Positions 29,119 to 38,734 are shown, counted from the first letter of the stretch. The stretch: DNA of 64,000 bases from Lichenicoccus sp964247695 (GCA_964247695.1 CAXTVI010000011.1:32843-96842); one strand, 5' to 3'. The notes: generated by a model from the letters alone, not told the origin. Numbers and translations: made by a program.

Positions 29119-30360
29119 ATGAGCGACGGATCGTCCAAGGTCCCGGCGCAACCGGTCGCCACGGTGCGGTATGTCGCCAAGCGCGGCCTGATCATCGACG
29201 CCGCCTCGACGCTGATCAACGAGCACGGGGTCAAGGGTCTGTCGCTGGCCGAGGTCGCGGCGGCGATCGGTCTCAGCAACACCAGCATCACCTATTACTT
29301 CCGGCGCAAGGACGAGCTGGCGGCGGCCTGCTTCGACCGCGCCCTCGACCTGCTGGCGCAGCAGGTGGTGGAGGCGGGGCGCGAGGCCGGACTGTCGTCG
29401 CGCATCAGGCGTCTGGTGCAGTTGAGTTTCGAAGCGGCACACGCCACCGGCGAGAACGCAATCCATCCGGTGGTCCGCCTGAGCGACCTGCGGGCCACCG
29501 AGGATCCGGCACGCGCCGCTCTTGTGGGCCGCTATTTCAGCATCTTCCGGCAGGCACGCGGTTTCTTCGGAGAGGGCGGCGACGAGGAGCAGCAACTGCT
29601 GCGGCTGATGCGCACGCACGTGCTGCTGGACAACCTGTATGTGCTGCCATCCTGGCTCGACCAGTATGGTCCCGAGGAGCATGGCAGGGTGCAGCACCGG
29701 CTGGTCGAGCTGCTCGAGCATGGCATGGCGCCGCATCACCGGTCCGCCGACATGACGCCGATGGCGCCGCCGTTGCCGCCGGCGGAGGATCCCGGCGAGC
29801 GCTTCCTCGGGGCGGCGACCCGGCTGATCAACGAGCGTGGCTATCGCGGTACGTCGGTGGACCAGATCTCGTCACGGCTGAACGTGACCAAGGGCAGCTT
29901 CTATCATCATCTCGAAGGCAAGGACGAGCTGGTGCTGGAATGCTTCCGCCGCAGCCTGGACACCGTCTCGCAGGCGCTCGATGCGGCGTTGCGACAGCCG
30001 GGCACCTGTCTGTCACAACTCGCTGCGGGGTTGTCGGCGCTGCTCGGCATCCAGCTCTCCGACCGCGCGCCGCTGCTGCGCACCACGGCGCTGCTGGCGC
30101 TGCCGGCCGACCTGCGCGCCGAGGTCATCGACCGGTCAGAACGCATCACGCGCCGCTGGACCGGTCTGCTGATCGATGCAATTTCGGAACGCTCGATTCC
30201 CCCGGTCGATCCGCTGATCGCCGGCCGCGTGCTGATGTCGACGATCAACGCCGCCTACGAATTGCGCGGACGCGCGAGCCGGGTGCCGGAGCACCGCGCC
30301 ATCGCCCTCTACAGCTCGACCCTGTTCGACGGATTGCTGCCGGCCGGACCTGATGCATGA
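29119..30360 (+). CDS. Tandem TetR-family regulator (two HTH domains)
   Basis: A 413-residue protein containing two complete TetR-type units. The first HTH is at about residues 20-66 (INEHGVKGLSLAEVAAAIG, then TYYFRRKDEL). The second is at about 227-273 (INERGYRGTSVDQISSRLN, then SFYHHLEGKDELV), and each is followed by a helical ligand-binding-like domain. Most TetR proteins have one unit of about 200 residues. The ATG at 29119 is chosen over a TTG at 29098. Divergence from the degradative operon suggests it represses it. A ligand, probably an acyl-CoA, is only guessed. Confidence 0.85.
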   Translation: MSDGSSKVPAQPVATVRYVAKRGLIIDAASTLINEHGVKGLSLAEVAAAIGLSNTSITYYFRRKDELAAACFDRALDLLAQQVVEAGREAGLSSRIRRLVQLSFEAAHATGENAIHPVVRLSDLRATEDPARAALVGRYFSIFRQARGFFGEGGDEEQQLLRLMRTHVLLDNLYVLPSWLDQYGPEEHGRVQHRLVELLEHGMAPHHRSADMTPMAPPLPPAEDPGERFLGAATRLINERGYRGTSVDQISSRLNVTKGSFYHHLEGKDELVLECFRRSLDTVSQALDAALRQPGTCLSQLAAGLSALLGIQLSDRAPLLRTTALLALPADLRAEVIDRSERITRRWTGLLIDAISERSIPPVDPLIAGRVLMSTINAAYELRGRASRVPEHRAIALYSSTLFDGLLPAGPDA

Positions 30361-30415
30361 AGATCACACAGCCTGGTGATGAAGCCCTGAACAACGGTTG
30401 ACATATGAACAGCGT

Positions 30416-30444
30416 TTGACGCCGCGCAGCGGCATACCTAGAGT
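30416..30444 (+). promoter_or_regulatory. Likely sigma-70 promoter for the outer-membrane channel gene
   Basis: TTGACG (30416-30421), a 17 bp spacer and TAGAGT (30439-30444). It lies about 215 bp before the next start codon, leaving a long leader. A related sequence, AACGGTTGAC, lies about 18 bp before AGCGTTTGAC and forms a short direct repeat that could be an operator. Confidence 0.45.
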
Positions 30445-30657
30445 TCGAAAAGGGTTTTCCAAGGAGTAGTGCGGTTCGGCGGCCGAGCGGGGCATCGAGT
30501 GTCTGGCGAGGTTTGCTCGGAATGACTGATGTTCACGGGTCGGTTGTGCGCCGCATTGTTTCGGGCAGTCCCACCATACGCGGCGCGCAAATAGCCGCCG
30601 CTCCTAAAAATGATCGACCGGCTGAACAGCCGGCCGGCAGGGGAAAGACGTGCGTCC

Positions 30658-31683
30658 ATGGGAACCAGCAAATGGTGGCCGGCTATCGGTGCGGCGGCCA
30701 TGCTCATGTCAGCTTCAGGCGTGTCGCAGGCCACCGAGAACGGCCAGACGCATGTTGACCTGGCCTTCATCGATCAGCTCGCAGGATATCCGCTGCCATC
30801 CGGGTTCTATGTTCGCGATGACGTGAACTACATCTATTCTGACCAGCTCAATGACAGGAACGGCAACCCGACATCGGTGAATGCCGGCATCCTCGGCAAA
30901 TATCCCTTGAAATACTACCAGAGCACGACAGCGGACGTGCTGACCGCCCTCTATGTGCCGCCGCTCAGGATCCCTTTCATCGATGCAAGCGTAGGAACAG
31001 GTTTCTACCTGCCCTATGCGTGGTCCCGGGCCGAGGGCCAGGACACGATCTTCGGCCAGACCTCGGGCAGCGGCGAGACCCGTCGTGGCTTTGCCGACAT
31101 GACCGTCGTGCCGGTCTTCCTGCAATGGGCGATCCCGCGCGCCGACCTCTACGTCACGCTCTCGCCGGTCGAGTTCACCGCGCCCACCGGCCAGTACAAT
31201 GCGCGCGATCCGATCGGCAACAGCATCGGCCAGAACTACTGGAGCTACCGCCCGGCGCTGGTGATGACCTACCTGAACCGGTGGGGCCAGGAGGTTTCGG
31301 TCAACTACAACATGTCGTTCAACTCGCAGAACGACGCCACCAAATACAAGTCCGGCAACGAGCTGTCCTTCACCTACTTGCTGCAGCAGCATCTCTCCCG
31401 CAGCTTCGCGATCGGCGCCGAGGGCTACTTCTACGACCAGTTCACCAACGACACCCAGAACGGGGTCGTCGTGAACACGGTCCGCTCACCCAATCCGTTC
31501 GTGCCGTTCGATCCGCTCAACGAGGGCCCCGGCGATCGTGGCCAGGCCTTCGCCATAGGACCGTCCGTCAACTACGCACCGACCGAGCGCACCCAGCTCA
31601 ACTTCCATTACCTGCACGAGGTGTTCGCCTACGACCGGCGGCAGGGCGAGGTCTTCTGGCTCCGCGGCGTGCTGAAGTTCTGA
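30658..31683 (+). CDS. Outer-membrane channel of the phenol-degradation MetA/SphA family
   Basis: A 341-residue protein with a signal peptide (about 27 residues ending at SGVSQA) and alternating amphipathic beta strands. Family-like segments are FIDQLAGYPLPSGFYVRDDVNYIYSD, FADMTVVPVFLQWAIPRADLYVTLSPVEFTAPTGQYN and the aromatic C-terminal strand ending in FWLRGVLKF. The final phenylalanine is typical of Gram-negative porins. It is probably a channel for hydrophobic or aromatic substrates. It follows the double-TetR gene and faces the degradative operon, so it may supply that pathway. Confidence 0.78.
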   Translation: MGTSKWWPAIGAAAMLMSASGVSQATENGQTHVDLAFIDQLAGYPLPSGFYVRDDVNYIYSDQLNDRNGNPTSVNAGILGKYPLKYYQSTTADVLTALYVPPLRIPFIDASVGTGFYLPYAWSRAEGQDTIFGQTSGSGETRRGFADMTVVPVFLQWAIPRADLYVTLSPVEFTAPTGQYNARDPIGNSIGQNYWSYRPALVMTYLNRWGQEVSVNYNMSFNSQNDATKYKSGNELSFTYLLQQHLSRSFAIGAEGYFYDQFTNDTQNGVVVNTVRSPNPFVPFDPLNEGPGDRGQAFAIGPSVNYAPTERTQLNFHYLHEVFAYDRRQGEVFWLRGVLKF

Positions 31684-31692
31684 GCGTCCGCC

Positions 31693-31932
31693 TCAGTTGG
31701 AGCGGCCGCATACCGTGCCGGGTCCCTCGACATGGCAAACGAGCGGATCCTGGATGTTGTTGTCGGCGGGCGGCCCGGACGCGCGGATGCCCGCCGGCCC
31801 GACGTAGGGATGCCCCGACTGGTTGAGCTCGTCGGCGGCGGATCGGCGCTGGTTGGCGCTGGGTCCCGGGCCGGAGCAGGCGCCGAGCGATGCGGCAGCG
31901 GCAAGCGCCAGGGCGATGAGCAGGCTACGCAT
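31693..31932 (-). CDS. Small lipoprotein, hypothetical
   Basis: A 79-residue protein with a lipoprotein signal (MRSLLIALALAAAASLGAC; lipobox L-G-A-C). The mature part is short and proline- and glycine-rich with two more cysteines (VCHVEGPGTVC). No family recognised. It converges on the channel gene with 9 bp between stops and lies 31 bp downstream of the hydrolase gene on the same strand. Confidence 0.6.
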   Translation of the reverse strand: MRSLLIALALAAAASLGACSGPGPSANQRRSAADELNQSGHPYVGPAGIRASGPPADNNIQDPLVCHVEGPGTVCGRSN

Positions 31933-31963
31933 GGCGATCTCCGGGCGTAAGCAGCGTTCTCGA

Positions 31964-32797
31964 TCAAGCAAGAAAGCGTCGCAGCAAGGCGTTGACCGCT
32001 TCCGGCGCGTCCTGCTGCACCCAATGCGAAACCCCCGGCAGGCGTTCCAGTGTCAGGTGCCGCACATAGTGCTCCGTGCCGCGCAGGCAGATCAGATCCA
32101 GCGCCACGTCCTGCTCCCCCCACACGATCAGGACGGGTGTCTCGATGACCTTGGAGAGATCGGGCTGCCGGGTGCCGCGCAGGCGCATGGCGCGATACCA
32201 GTTCAGCATCGCCGTGGCGGCACCGGGTTCGGCGATCTGGTCCGCATAGGTCGCAAGGATGTCGGGCGGCAGCGCGAGGCCCGCGAACATGCGCCGCACC
32301 GCGGCACCCCGGCGCGCGGCAAGTAGCCGGTCCGGCAGGCGCGGGATCTGGAAGAAGGCGATGTACCAGGAGCGCCGCAATTGCCGCCAATGTCGCAGCG
32401 CCACCCGGAAGCAAAGCGGATGCGGCACGTTCATCACCACCAGGCGCTCGAGCGGCCGCACCTGACCCGCCGCGAAGCACCAGGCGACCATTGCGCCCCA
32501 GTCATGGCCGATGAGGGTGACGCTCGACGCACCCGAGGCATCGATCAGCGCCGCGACGTCGGCGAGCAGTTCGGGCAGGGCATAGGCGGCCAGGGCCTCG
32601 GGCCGGGAGCTGCGGCCGTAGCCACGCTGGTTCACCGCCCAGACCCGGTAGCCGAGAGCTGCGAGCACCGGCATCTGGTGTCGCCACGAGACCGCATGCT
32701 CCGGGAAGCCATGCAGGCACAGCGCCAGCCGGTCGCCGGTGCCCGCCTCCAGCACCTCGAACCGCAGGCCGTTCGCGTCGACGAAGATGCTCTGCAT
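31964..32797 (-). CDS. Alpha/beta hydrolase, epoxide hydrolase/dehalogenase-like
   Basis: A 277-residue enzyme with LHGFPEHAVSWRHQ (oxyanion hole HGFP), the nucleophile elbow IGHDWGAMVAW with Asp instead of Ser, and a C-terminal GVSHWVQQ providing the His. An Asp nucleophile places it with epoxide hydrolases and haloalkane dehalogenases. NQRGYGRSSRP is the typical cap-side motif. The substrate is unknown. It may share a transcript with the 32821 sensor gene and the lipoprotein gene. Confidence 0.82.
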   Translation of the reverse strand: MQSIFVDANGLRFEVLEAGTGDRLALCLHGFPEHAVSWRHQMPVLAALGYRVWAVNQRGYGRSSRPEALAAYALPELLADVAALIDASGASSVTLIGHDWGAMVAWCFAAGQVRPLERLVVMNVPHPLCFRVALRHWRQLRRSWYIAFFQIPRLPDRLLAARRGAAVRRMFAGLALPPDILATYADQIAEPGAATAMLNWYRAMRLRGTRQPDLSKVIETPVLIVWGEQDVALDLICLRGTEHYVRHLTLERLPGVSHWVQQDAPEAVNALLRRFLA

Positions 32798-32820
32798 GCG
32801 ACGCCTGCGCCCTTATGAAC

Positions 32821-35800
32821 TCACGCCGTCCAGTCCAGCAGCGGCGGGTCGAACACCATGCGGTCGCGGCCGCGATGCTTGGCTTCGTAGAGCGCCGCAT
32901 CGGCGCGGCGGATCATCGAGGTGACGTCGTCGCCCTCGCGCAGCCAGGTCATGCCGATGCTGCAGGTGAGCGCGATGGCGCCGTTCTCGATCGGGCACGG
33001 TTCCTTGAACACCTGCTTGCGCAGCGCCTGCACCCGGCCGAAGGCGCCGACACGCAGGCCCGGCAGCACCACCAGCAGCTCCTCGCCACCGTAGCGCCCG
33101 GCGAAGTCGGTCTCGCGGATATGGACCGACAGCCGGCTGCCGATCTCCTTGAGCACCGCATCGCCCGACAGGTGGCCATAGCGGTCGTTCACCTGCTTGA
33201 AATGGTCGAGGTCGATCAGGGCGATCGCCAGAGGCGAACCGGTCGTGCCGGCATGCGCGATTGCCTGCCGCAGGCTCTCGAGGCATGCGACCCGGTTGAG
33301 CAGCCCGGTCAGCCCGTCATAGGTCGCCTGGTTGAACAGGATCAGCCTGGCCTGCTCGATCTCGCGCGTGCGCTCGGCGACCAGCGCCTCGAGATGGCGC
33401 TGCCGGGCCAGCAGATAGCTGACGCGCAGGCGCCACAGCACCGCCAGCGCCAGCAGGGTGAGCAGCACGGTGGCGGCATAGAACGGCCAGCTCCGCCACC
33501 AGGGCGCCTTGACCTGGAACCGCAGGGTGATCGGCTCGGACGTCAGTCCATGCAGCGGGTCGAAGGCGGCCACCTCGAAGGTAGACGCCCCCGGCGGCAG
33601 GTCCGGATAGCGCGCCTCGTGCGCGCTGGTCTCGACCCAGCCGGCATCGACGCCGCTCAGCCGGTATCGGAACCGCAGCGAGCGGGAATAGCGGAAGTCC
33701 AGCGTCGAGAAGTCGATCACCAGCGGCGCGCGCGACCAGTTCAGGCGAATGGTGGCGCCCATGTCGTTCACGCTGCTGGTGATCCGGCTGCCCACGGCGG
33801 ACTGCAGGATGACCGGATGCAGCAGCATCGGCCTGAACAGGTTGCTGCTGTCGATCAGGTGCGAAAGCCCGGCCGCGGTTCCGAACCACTGCGAGCCGTC
33901 TCGGTCGGTCATCGTCGCCATCTCGGCGATGTCGTTCGAGGCGAGCCCGTCATCGGTGTCGATGTGGCGCCACGATACCCCGTCGGTGACGTCCAGCCCA
34001 CGATCGGTGCCGACCCAGATGCGTCCGGCCGGATCGCGCGCCAGCAGCTCGACGTCGAGGCCGGCGATATGCCCTGATGGCAGGTGATCGCGGCCCACCA
34101 CCCTGTTGCCGGCAACGTGCAGGCGGGTGATGCCGTCGATGAAGCTGCCGAGCCAGAGCGTGCCGTCCGGGGCGAAGGCCATGCAACGCACCTGGTAGCC
34201 GCCAACGGAGTCGGTCTTCATCACCACGTGCCATGACCCGTTGGCATCGCGATGCTGCAGGGCTTCGCTGGTCAGCGCCCAGAGGGTGCCCGCCGGGTCG
34301 AACGCCATCGCAAAGACACGTCCACCTGGCTGCGGAGAGGTGCCGAACACCGGCGGACCCGGCTGGTCGGGCTGTGCGACCGAACGAAGGCCGTCCGCCG
34401 TGCCGATCCACAGCGTCCCATCGGGGGCCGTCGCCATGGTGCGGATCTGCGGCAGCTTGGCGTAGATCCGGCTCTGACCGGTTGCGACGTCGCGACGCAG
34501 CAGTTCTCCGGAGATGAAGCCGATGAACAGGCTTCCGTTCGCCGAACGTGCCAGCGCGTAGGCGCGCCCCGGATACCGCCCGCTTCCTGTGCCCGCGTCC
34601 TGGGCGTCCGGGCTGGCGGCCTGGCCCGCCCCAGGCACGGGCGGGGCGGACCCAGCCACCGGCGGGGCGGTGCCAGGTGACGCGTCGGCGCCGCCGGGCA
34701 GGAGGCGCTCGTCCAGGGGGTCGACGGACAGGTCGGTGGCGACCCACATCGTGCCGGCGCCGTCGCGGACCATGTTCCAGACCAGGTCGTCCTCGAGCCC
34801 CTCCTCGCGGGTCCAGTTCTCGAACATGCCGAAGCCGAGCGCCTGCGCCAGGCCGCGGCCATGGCTGCCAGCCCACAGCGAACCCTCCCGATCGACCAGC
34901 AAGCTGCTCGGCGCGCCGTACAGCATGCCTGCGGAATGGCCATAGACCCGCCAGATCCCATGCTCGTGCACCAGCAGGCCCTTGGCGCTCTGCGTGACCA
35001 CCCGGTGCGCGGTATCCTCCACCAGTTGCACCCGCCCGGGATCGGACGCGAACCGGCCGGAGCCGCCCGGCACGTCGCTCACCGTGAAGCGGGATGCACC
35101 GCTCGCCAGGCTCGCGATCCGGTTCGGGCTGCGCAGCCACAGCGTGCCCCGGTCGTCGCGCAGCAGCCCGGCCCAACGGTCGGCCGGCAGGCCGGCCTGA
35201 TCCCCGGTCATCGTGAGAAGGCCGTCCTGCACCCGGCAGATCGTGTCGCCGCATTGCAGCCAGATCGCCCCCCGATCGACATGGACCGACAGGAAGCCGG
35301 TCCCGATCACGCGCTGCAGGACGGTCTGGTCGCCCGTGCGGCCCGGTTGGAGGCCGAAATACGGACGCACCGAGATGGTGTCGTCCGCATTCACCCGCGC
35401 CAGCAACAGGCGGCCGTTACGGAGCACCAGCATGTCATGCCCGAATGCCGCAAGTTCATGAGAGATGTCGTCGTTGTTGGCCACTGGCAGGGCGACCGAG
35501 GTGAAGCCGGCGCCGTGCGACATGTAGAGCCGGTCGGCGAACAGCACCCAGATGCGGCCGTCCGGGTCGGCCTCGACATCGGTGACCGTGCCTGCCTCGG
35601 GCAGCCCCTGCGACTTGCCGAGCGGGGTGAAGCGCGAGCCGTCATAGCGGAACAGGCCATTCTCGGTGCCGGCATAGAGGAAGCCAGCCCGGTCCTGCGC
35701 CAGGCAGTTGATGTCCAGGTTGGACAGGCCGCTATCCTCATCGAACAGCCTGAAGTCGAGATGCTGGGCAGCGGCCGGCGGCGAGGTGCACAACGCGACG

Positions 35801-35877
35801 AGGAGCGCGAAACAGGCTACCAGCCACCGCACGCGGGTGATGGTCTCAGCTCGTTTCCGGTCGCATAAAAGACCCAT
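32821..35877 (-). CDS. Two-component-regulator beta-propeller diguanylate cyclase
   Basis: A 1018-residue membrane sensor. An N-terminal signal or anchor (WLVACFALLVALCTSPPAAAQ) is followed by about 600 residues of propeller repeats (for example GLSNLDINCLAQDRAGFLYAGTENGLFRYDG). Then come a Y_Y_Y domain (FRYRLSGVDAGWVETSAHEARYPDLPPG), a transmembrane helix near residue 800, a short helical linker and a GGDEF domain. The active-site loop is GGEEL, with an I-site-like RETD five residues before it, so c-di-GMP synthesis with product inhibition is expected. The periplasmic signal is unknown. Confidence 0.9.
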   Translation of the reverse strand: MGLLCDRKRAETITRVRWLVACFALLVALCTSPPAAAQHLDFRLFDEDSGLSNLDINCLAQDRAGFLYAGTENGLFRYDGSRFTPLGKSQGLPEAGTVTDVEADPDGRIWVLFADRLYMSHGAGFTSVALPVANNDDISHELAAFGHDMLVLRNGRLLLARVNADDTISVRPYFGLQPGRTGDQTVLQRVIGTGFLSVHVDRGAIWLQCGDTICRVQDGLLTMTGDQAGLPADRWAGLLRDDRGTLWLRSPNRIASLASGASRFTVSDVPGGSGRFASDPGRVQLVEDTAHRVVTQSAKGLLVHEHGIWRVYGHSAGMLYGAPSSLLVDREGSLWAGSHGRGLAQALGFGMFENWTREEGLEDDLVWNMVRDGAGTMWVATDLSVDPLDERLLPGGADASPGTAPPVAGSAPPVPGAGQAASPDAQDAGTGSGRYPGRAYALARSANGSLFIGFISGELLRRDVATGQSRIYAKLPQIRTMATAPDGTLWIGTADGLRSVAQPDQPGPPVFGTSPQPGGRVFAMAFDPAGTLWALTSEALQHRDANGSWHVVMKTDSVGGYQVRCMAFAPDGTLWLGSFIDGITRLHVAGNRVVGRDHLPSGHIAGLDVELLARDPAGRIWVGTDRGLDVTDGVSWRHIDTDDGLASNDIAEMATMTDRDGSQWFGTAAGLSHLIDSSNLFRPMLLHPVILQSAVGSRITSSVNDMGATIRLNWSRAPLVIDFSTLDFRYSRSLRFRYRLSGVDAGWVETSAHEARYPDLPPGASTFEVAAFDPLHGLTSEPITLRFQVKAPWWRSWPFYAATVLLTLLALAVLWRLRVSYLLARQRHLEALVAERTREIEQARLILFNQATYDGLTGLLNRVACLESLRQAIAHAGTTGSPLAIALIDLDHFKQVNDRYGHLSGDAVLKEIGSRLSVHIRETDFAGRYGGEELLVVLPGLRVGAFGRVQALRKQVFKEPCPIENGAIALTCSIGMTWLREGDDVTSMIRRADAALYEAKHRGRDRMVFDPPLLDWTA

Positions 35878-36026
35878 CAGCAGTCACGGCTCATCCATCG
35901 CCACCAACACCGTCTTGTAGCGTAAATTCGGCAACAAATGGTAAATTCGATGGTGCAACCGTGGCAGCGGCCGGGTCATTGCGAAACTGCAACACTCTGA
36001 CCACAAAGGGAGGATTGGCGGCTCGG

Positions 36027-37118
36027 CTACACGTTGAAGCGGAAAAGCAGCACGTCGCCGTCATGCACCACGTAGTCGCGCCCCTCGACCCGCATGCGGC
36101 CGACCTCCTTGGCGCCGTGCTCGCCGCGGTAGCGGACATAGTCGTCATAGGCGATGGTCTCGCAGGCGATGAACCCGCGCTCGAAGTCGTTATGGATCAC
36201 CGCGGCCGCCTGCGGGGCGCGCGTTCCGACCGTGATGGTCCAGGCCCGCGTCTCCTTCGGACCGCAGGTGAAATAGGTCGTCAGCCCGAGCAGCCGGTAG
36301 CCGGCGGCGATGACCCGGTCGAGGCCGCTATCGGACAGGCCAAGGCCCTCGAGGAACTCACGGCGGTCGGCCTCCGGTAACTGGCTGACCTCGGCCTCGA
36401 TCGCCGCCGAGACGACGACGATCCCCGCCCCTTCCGCGCGCGCCTTTTCGGCCACCAGAGCCGAGAACGCATTGCCGGTCGCAGCCGAGGCCTCCTCGAC
36501 GTTGCATACGTAGAGCACGGGCTTGGAGGTCATCAGCTGCAGCCGCCGGACCGCCTCCTCGCCTCCTGCCGGGATCGCCGTACGGGCGGGCCGTCCCTCG
36601 CGGAGTGCCGCCAGCAGCGGCTCCATCACCGCCACCTGCGCCGCCGCCTCGCGGTCGGTGCGGGCGCGCTTCTGCAACGGCACCAGCCGCTTCTCCAGGC
36701 TGTCCAGGTCGGCCAGCATCAACTCGGTCTCGACGGTCTCCGCGTCGCGCACCGGATCGATCGAGCCCTCGACATGGGTCACGTCGTCATCCTCGAAGCA
36801 GCGCAGCACGTGGATTATGGCATCCACCTCGCGGATGTTGGCCAGGAACTGGTTGCCGAGCCCCTCGCCACGCGAGGCGCCGCGCACCAGGCCGGCGATG
36901 TCCACGAACTCCAGGCTGGTCGGCACGATCTTCTGCGACTTCGCGATCTCGGCCAGCGGCGCCAGCCGGGGATCTGGCACGGCCACCCGTCCGACATTGG
37001 GCTCGATGGTGCAGAACGGGTAGTTCGCAGCCTGTGCCGCGGCGGTCGCGGTCAGCGCGTTGAACAGGGTGGACTTGCCGACGTTGGGCAGGCCCACGAT
37101 GCCGCAATTGAAACCCAT
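36027..37118 (-). CDS. ychF: Redox-regulated Obg-like ATPase YchF
   Basis: A 363-residue P-loop protein of the OLA1/YchF group with the G1 motif GLPNVGKS (residues 9-16), VDIAGLVRGASRGEGLGNQFL and the unusual nucleotide motif VLYVCNVEE. The C-terminus carries the TGS domain ending HDGDVLLFRFNV. It binds ATP and associates with ribosomes. Its ATG shares one base with the pth stop codon (position 37118), a conserved pairing in many bacteria. Last gene of the housekeeping run. Confidence 0.95.
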   Translation of the reverse strand: MGFNCGIVGLPNVGKSTLFNALTATAAAQAANYPFCTIEPNVGRVAVPDPRLAPLAEIAKSQKIVPTSLEFVDIAGLVRGASRGEGLGNQFLANIREVDAIIHVLRCFEDDDVTHVEGSIDPVRDAETVETELMLADLDSLEKRLVPLQKRARTDREAAAQVAVMEPLLAALREGRPARTAIPAGGEEAVRRLQLMTSKPVLYVCNVEEASAATGNAFSALVAEKARAEGAGIVVVSAAIEAEVSQLPEADRREFLEGLGLSDSGLDRVIAAGYRLLGLTTYFTCGPKETRAWTITVGTRAPQAAAVIHNDFERGFIACETIAYDDYVRYRGEHGAKEVGRMRVEGRDYVVHDGDVLLFRFNV

Positions 37119-37732
37119 CAGCCGTTCCCTCTGGTAAAGCCGGGCCTAGCGCCCGGCGCTTCGCCACCAGGCTGCAGCGCCATTCTGGTCATGAAGGCTT
37201 CCGGCTCGCCGGCCGCGAGCAACCCGGCATTGGCCGCCACGTCATCCAGCATCGTCTGCAGCCAGCCCTGGTCGATCTTCGCGAAGTCGCCCAGCACATG
37301 CCCCAGAACCCGCTCCTTGCTGCCCGGATGGCCGATCCCGAGGCGCACCCGCCAGTAGTCCGGGGTGCCCAGCCTGCGGTCCATGCTGCGCAGCCCGTTG
37401 TGGCCGGCGGCACCGCCCCCGAGCTTCACCCGCAGCTTGCCAGGTGCCAGGTCGAGCTCGTCATGGAATGCCGTGATCGCCGACGGCGCGAGCTTATAGA
37501 AGGCGGCGGCCGGTTGCACGGCCGCCCCGCTCTCGTTCATGTAAGTGAGCGGCTTGAGCGCCAGGACGCGAACGCCGCCGACGCTGCCTTCCGCGATCTC
37601 GCCCTTGAAGCGCCGACGCCACGGCGAGAACCCGTGCCGCTGCGCGATCCGGTCCAGCGCCATGAAGCCGATATTGTGGCGCTGGCCGAGCATGCCGGGC
37701 TCGGGATTGCCGAGCCCGACCCAGAGCAGCAT
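37118..37732 (-). CDS. pth: Peptidyl-tRNA hydrolase
   Basis: A 204-residue enzyme that frees stalled peptidyl-tRNA. It begins MLLWVGLGNPEPGMLGQRHNIGFMALDRIA (catalytic His in RHNIG) and contains PLTYMNESG, FHDELDLAPGKLRVKLGGGAAGHNGLRS and RVRLGIGHP. The ATG at 37732 fits the family start; a TTG at 37747 would add five residues. It lies 42 bp after rplY, as expected for the rplY-pth-ychF order. Confidence 0.95.
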   Translation of the reverse strand: MLLWVGLGNPEPGMLGQRHNIGFMALDRIAQRHGFSPWRRRFKGEIAEGSVGGVRVLALKPLTYMNESGAAVQPAAAFYKLAPSAITAFHDELDLAPGKLRVKLGGGAAGHNGLRSMDRRLGTPDYWRVRLGIGHPGSKERVLGHVLGDFAKIDQGWLQTMLDDVAANAGLLAAGEPEAFMTRMALQPGGEAPGARPGFTRGNG

Positions 37733-37774
37733 CGCCCCCTGCTCCAAGATCGGGCCAGGCTCGGTCGGGAGGGC

Positions 37775-38629
37775 CTACTTCTTGGCGGCGGGCTTGGCCG
37801 GTGCCTTCGCCGGAGCGGCGGCACCCTTGGCCGGAGCCGCACCCTTGGCCGGCGCGGCACCCTTGGCCGGGACGGCANNNNNNNNNNNNNNNNNNNNNNN
37901 NNNNNNNNNNNNNNNNNNNNNNNNNNNNNNNNNNNNNNNNNNNNNNNNNNNNNNNNNNNNNNNNNNNNNNNNNNNNNCGGCACCCTTGGCCGGGACGGCA
38001 ACCGGAGCCGCGGCGGCCTCGGCCTCGGGCTCCTCGGTCACCGTCGGCGCCGCCACGGTGGCGATCACGAAGTCACGGTCGGCGATCACCGGGGTGACGT
38101 GCTCGGCGTTCCTGATATCCGACCAGCGCACGTTGTCGTTGATGTCGAGTTCGGACAGATCGACCTCGAACCGCTCCGGAATATGGTCCGGATCGACGCT
38201 CACCTCGACGGCATGGCGCACCACGTTCAGCACGCCGCCACGCTTGAGTCCGATCGAGGTCTCCTCGCCGGTAAACACCACCTGCACCGCGACCTTGATC
38301 TTCTCGCCCGGCGCCAGGCGCTGGAAGTCGACATGGATGGGCCGGTCGCTGACCGGATGCAGTTGCACCTCGCGCATCAGGGCGCGGGTGGTGCCGTCGG
38401 TGCTGCCGCCACCTTCTGCGCCATCGATCGCGATCTCGTACAGCCGGGAGCGCCAGCCGGTGCGAACCAGCTCGCGCATGACGGTGCGGGGGTCGAGCGC
38501 AATCAGGGTGGATTCCTGCTTTGCTCCATAGATGACGGCCGGAACCAGACCGTCACGCCTCGTCGCACGCGCTGCCCCCTTACCAGCCTTCGCGCGCGCC
38601 GATGCCTCGATCGTCGTGAAATTGGTCAC
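37775..38629 (-). CDS. rplY: 50S ribosomal protein L25/CTC (bL25), interrupted by a 100-N gap
   Basis: A bL25 protein with the general-stress CTC extension; it binds 5S rRNA. The N-terminal domain (EASARAKAGKGAARATRRDGLVPAVIYG) and the TL5-type domain up to VIADRDFVIATV are complete. The tail is a low-complexity AVPAKGAAPAKGAA repeat split by 100 unresolved bases (37878-37977). It starts with GTG at 38629, and AGGAGA lies just upstream. Tail length cannot be known from this sequence. Confidence 0.93.
   Translation of the reverse strand: MTNFTTIEASARAKAGKGAARATRRDGLVPAVIYGAKQESTLIALDPRTVMRELVRTGWRSRLYEIAIDGAEGGGSTDGTTRALMREVQLHPVSDRPIHVDFQRLAPGEKIKVAVQVVFTGEETSIGLKRGGVLNVVRHAVEVSVDPDHIPERFEVDLSELDINDNVRWSDIRNAEHVTPVIADRDFVIATVAAPTVTEEPEAEAAAAPVAVPAKGAXXXXXXXXXXXXXXXXXXXXXXXXXXXXXXXXXXAVPAKGAAPAKGAAPAKGAAAPAKAPAKPAAKK
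37855..38000. other. Assembly gap flanked by identical 23-bp sequences
   Basis: Bases 37878-37977 are 100 Ns. The 23 bases before the gap (37855-37877) are identical to the 23 bases after it (37978-38000). They encode part of the Ala-Lys-Pro tail repeat of rplY. The copies start 123 bp apart, a multiple of three, so merging them keeps the frame. Confidence 0.95.
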
Positions 38630-38734
38630 AAAACTCTCCTGAGGGATTACACGCGCCGGCCTCCAGGGGTGCCAACGCGGTGCGGCGGTTTAGCGAAATC
38701 CGCCTGCAGGAGCAAGGCTGGGCAGAGTGGTCCG

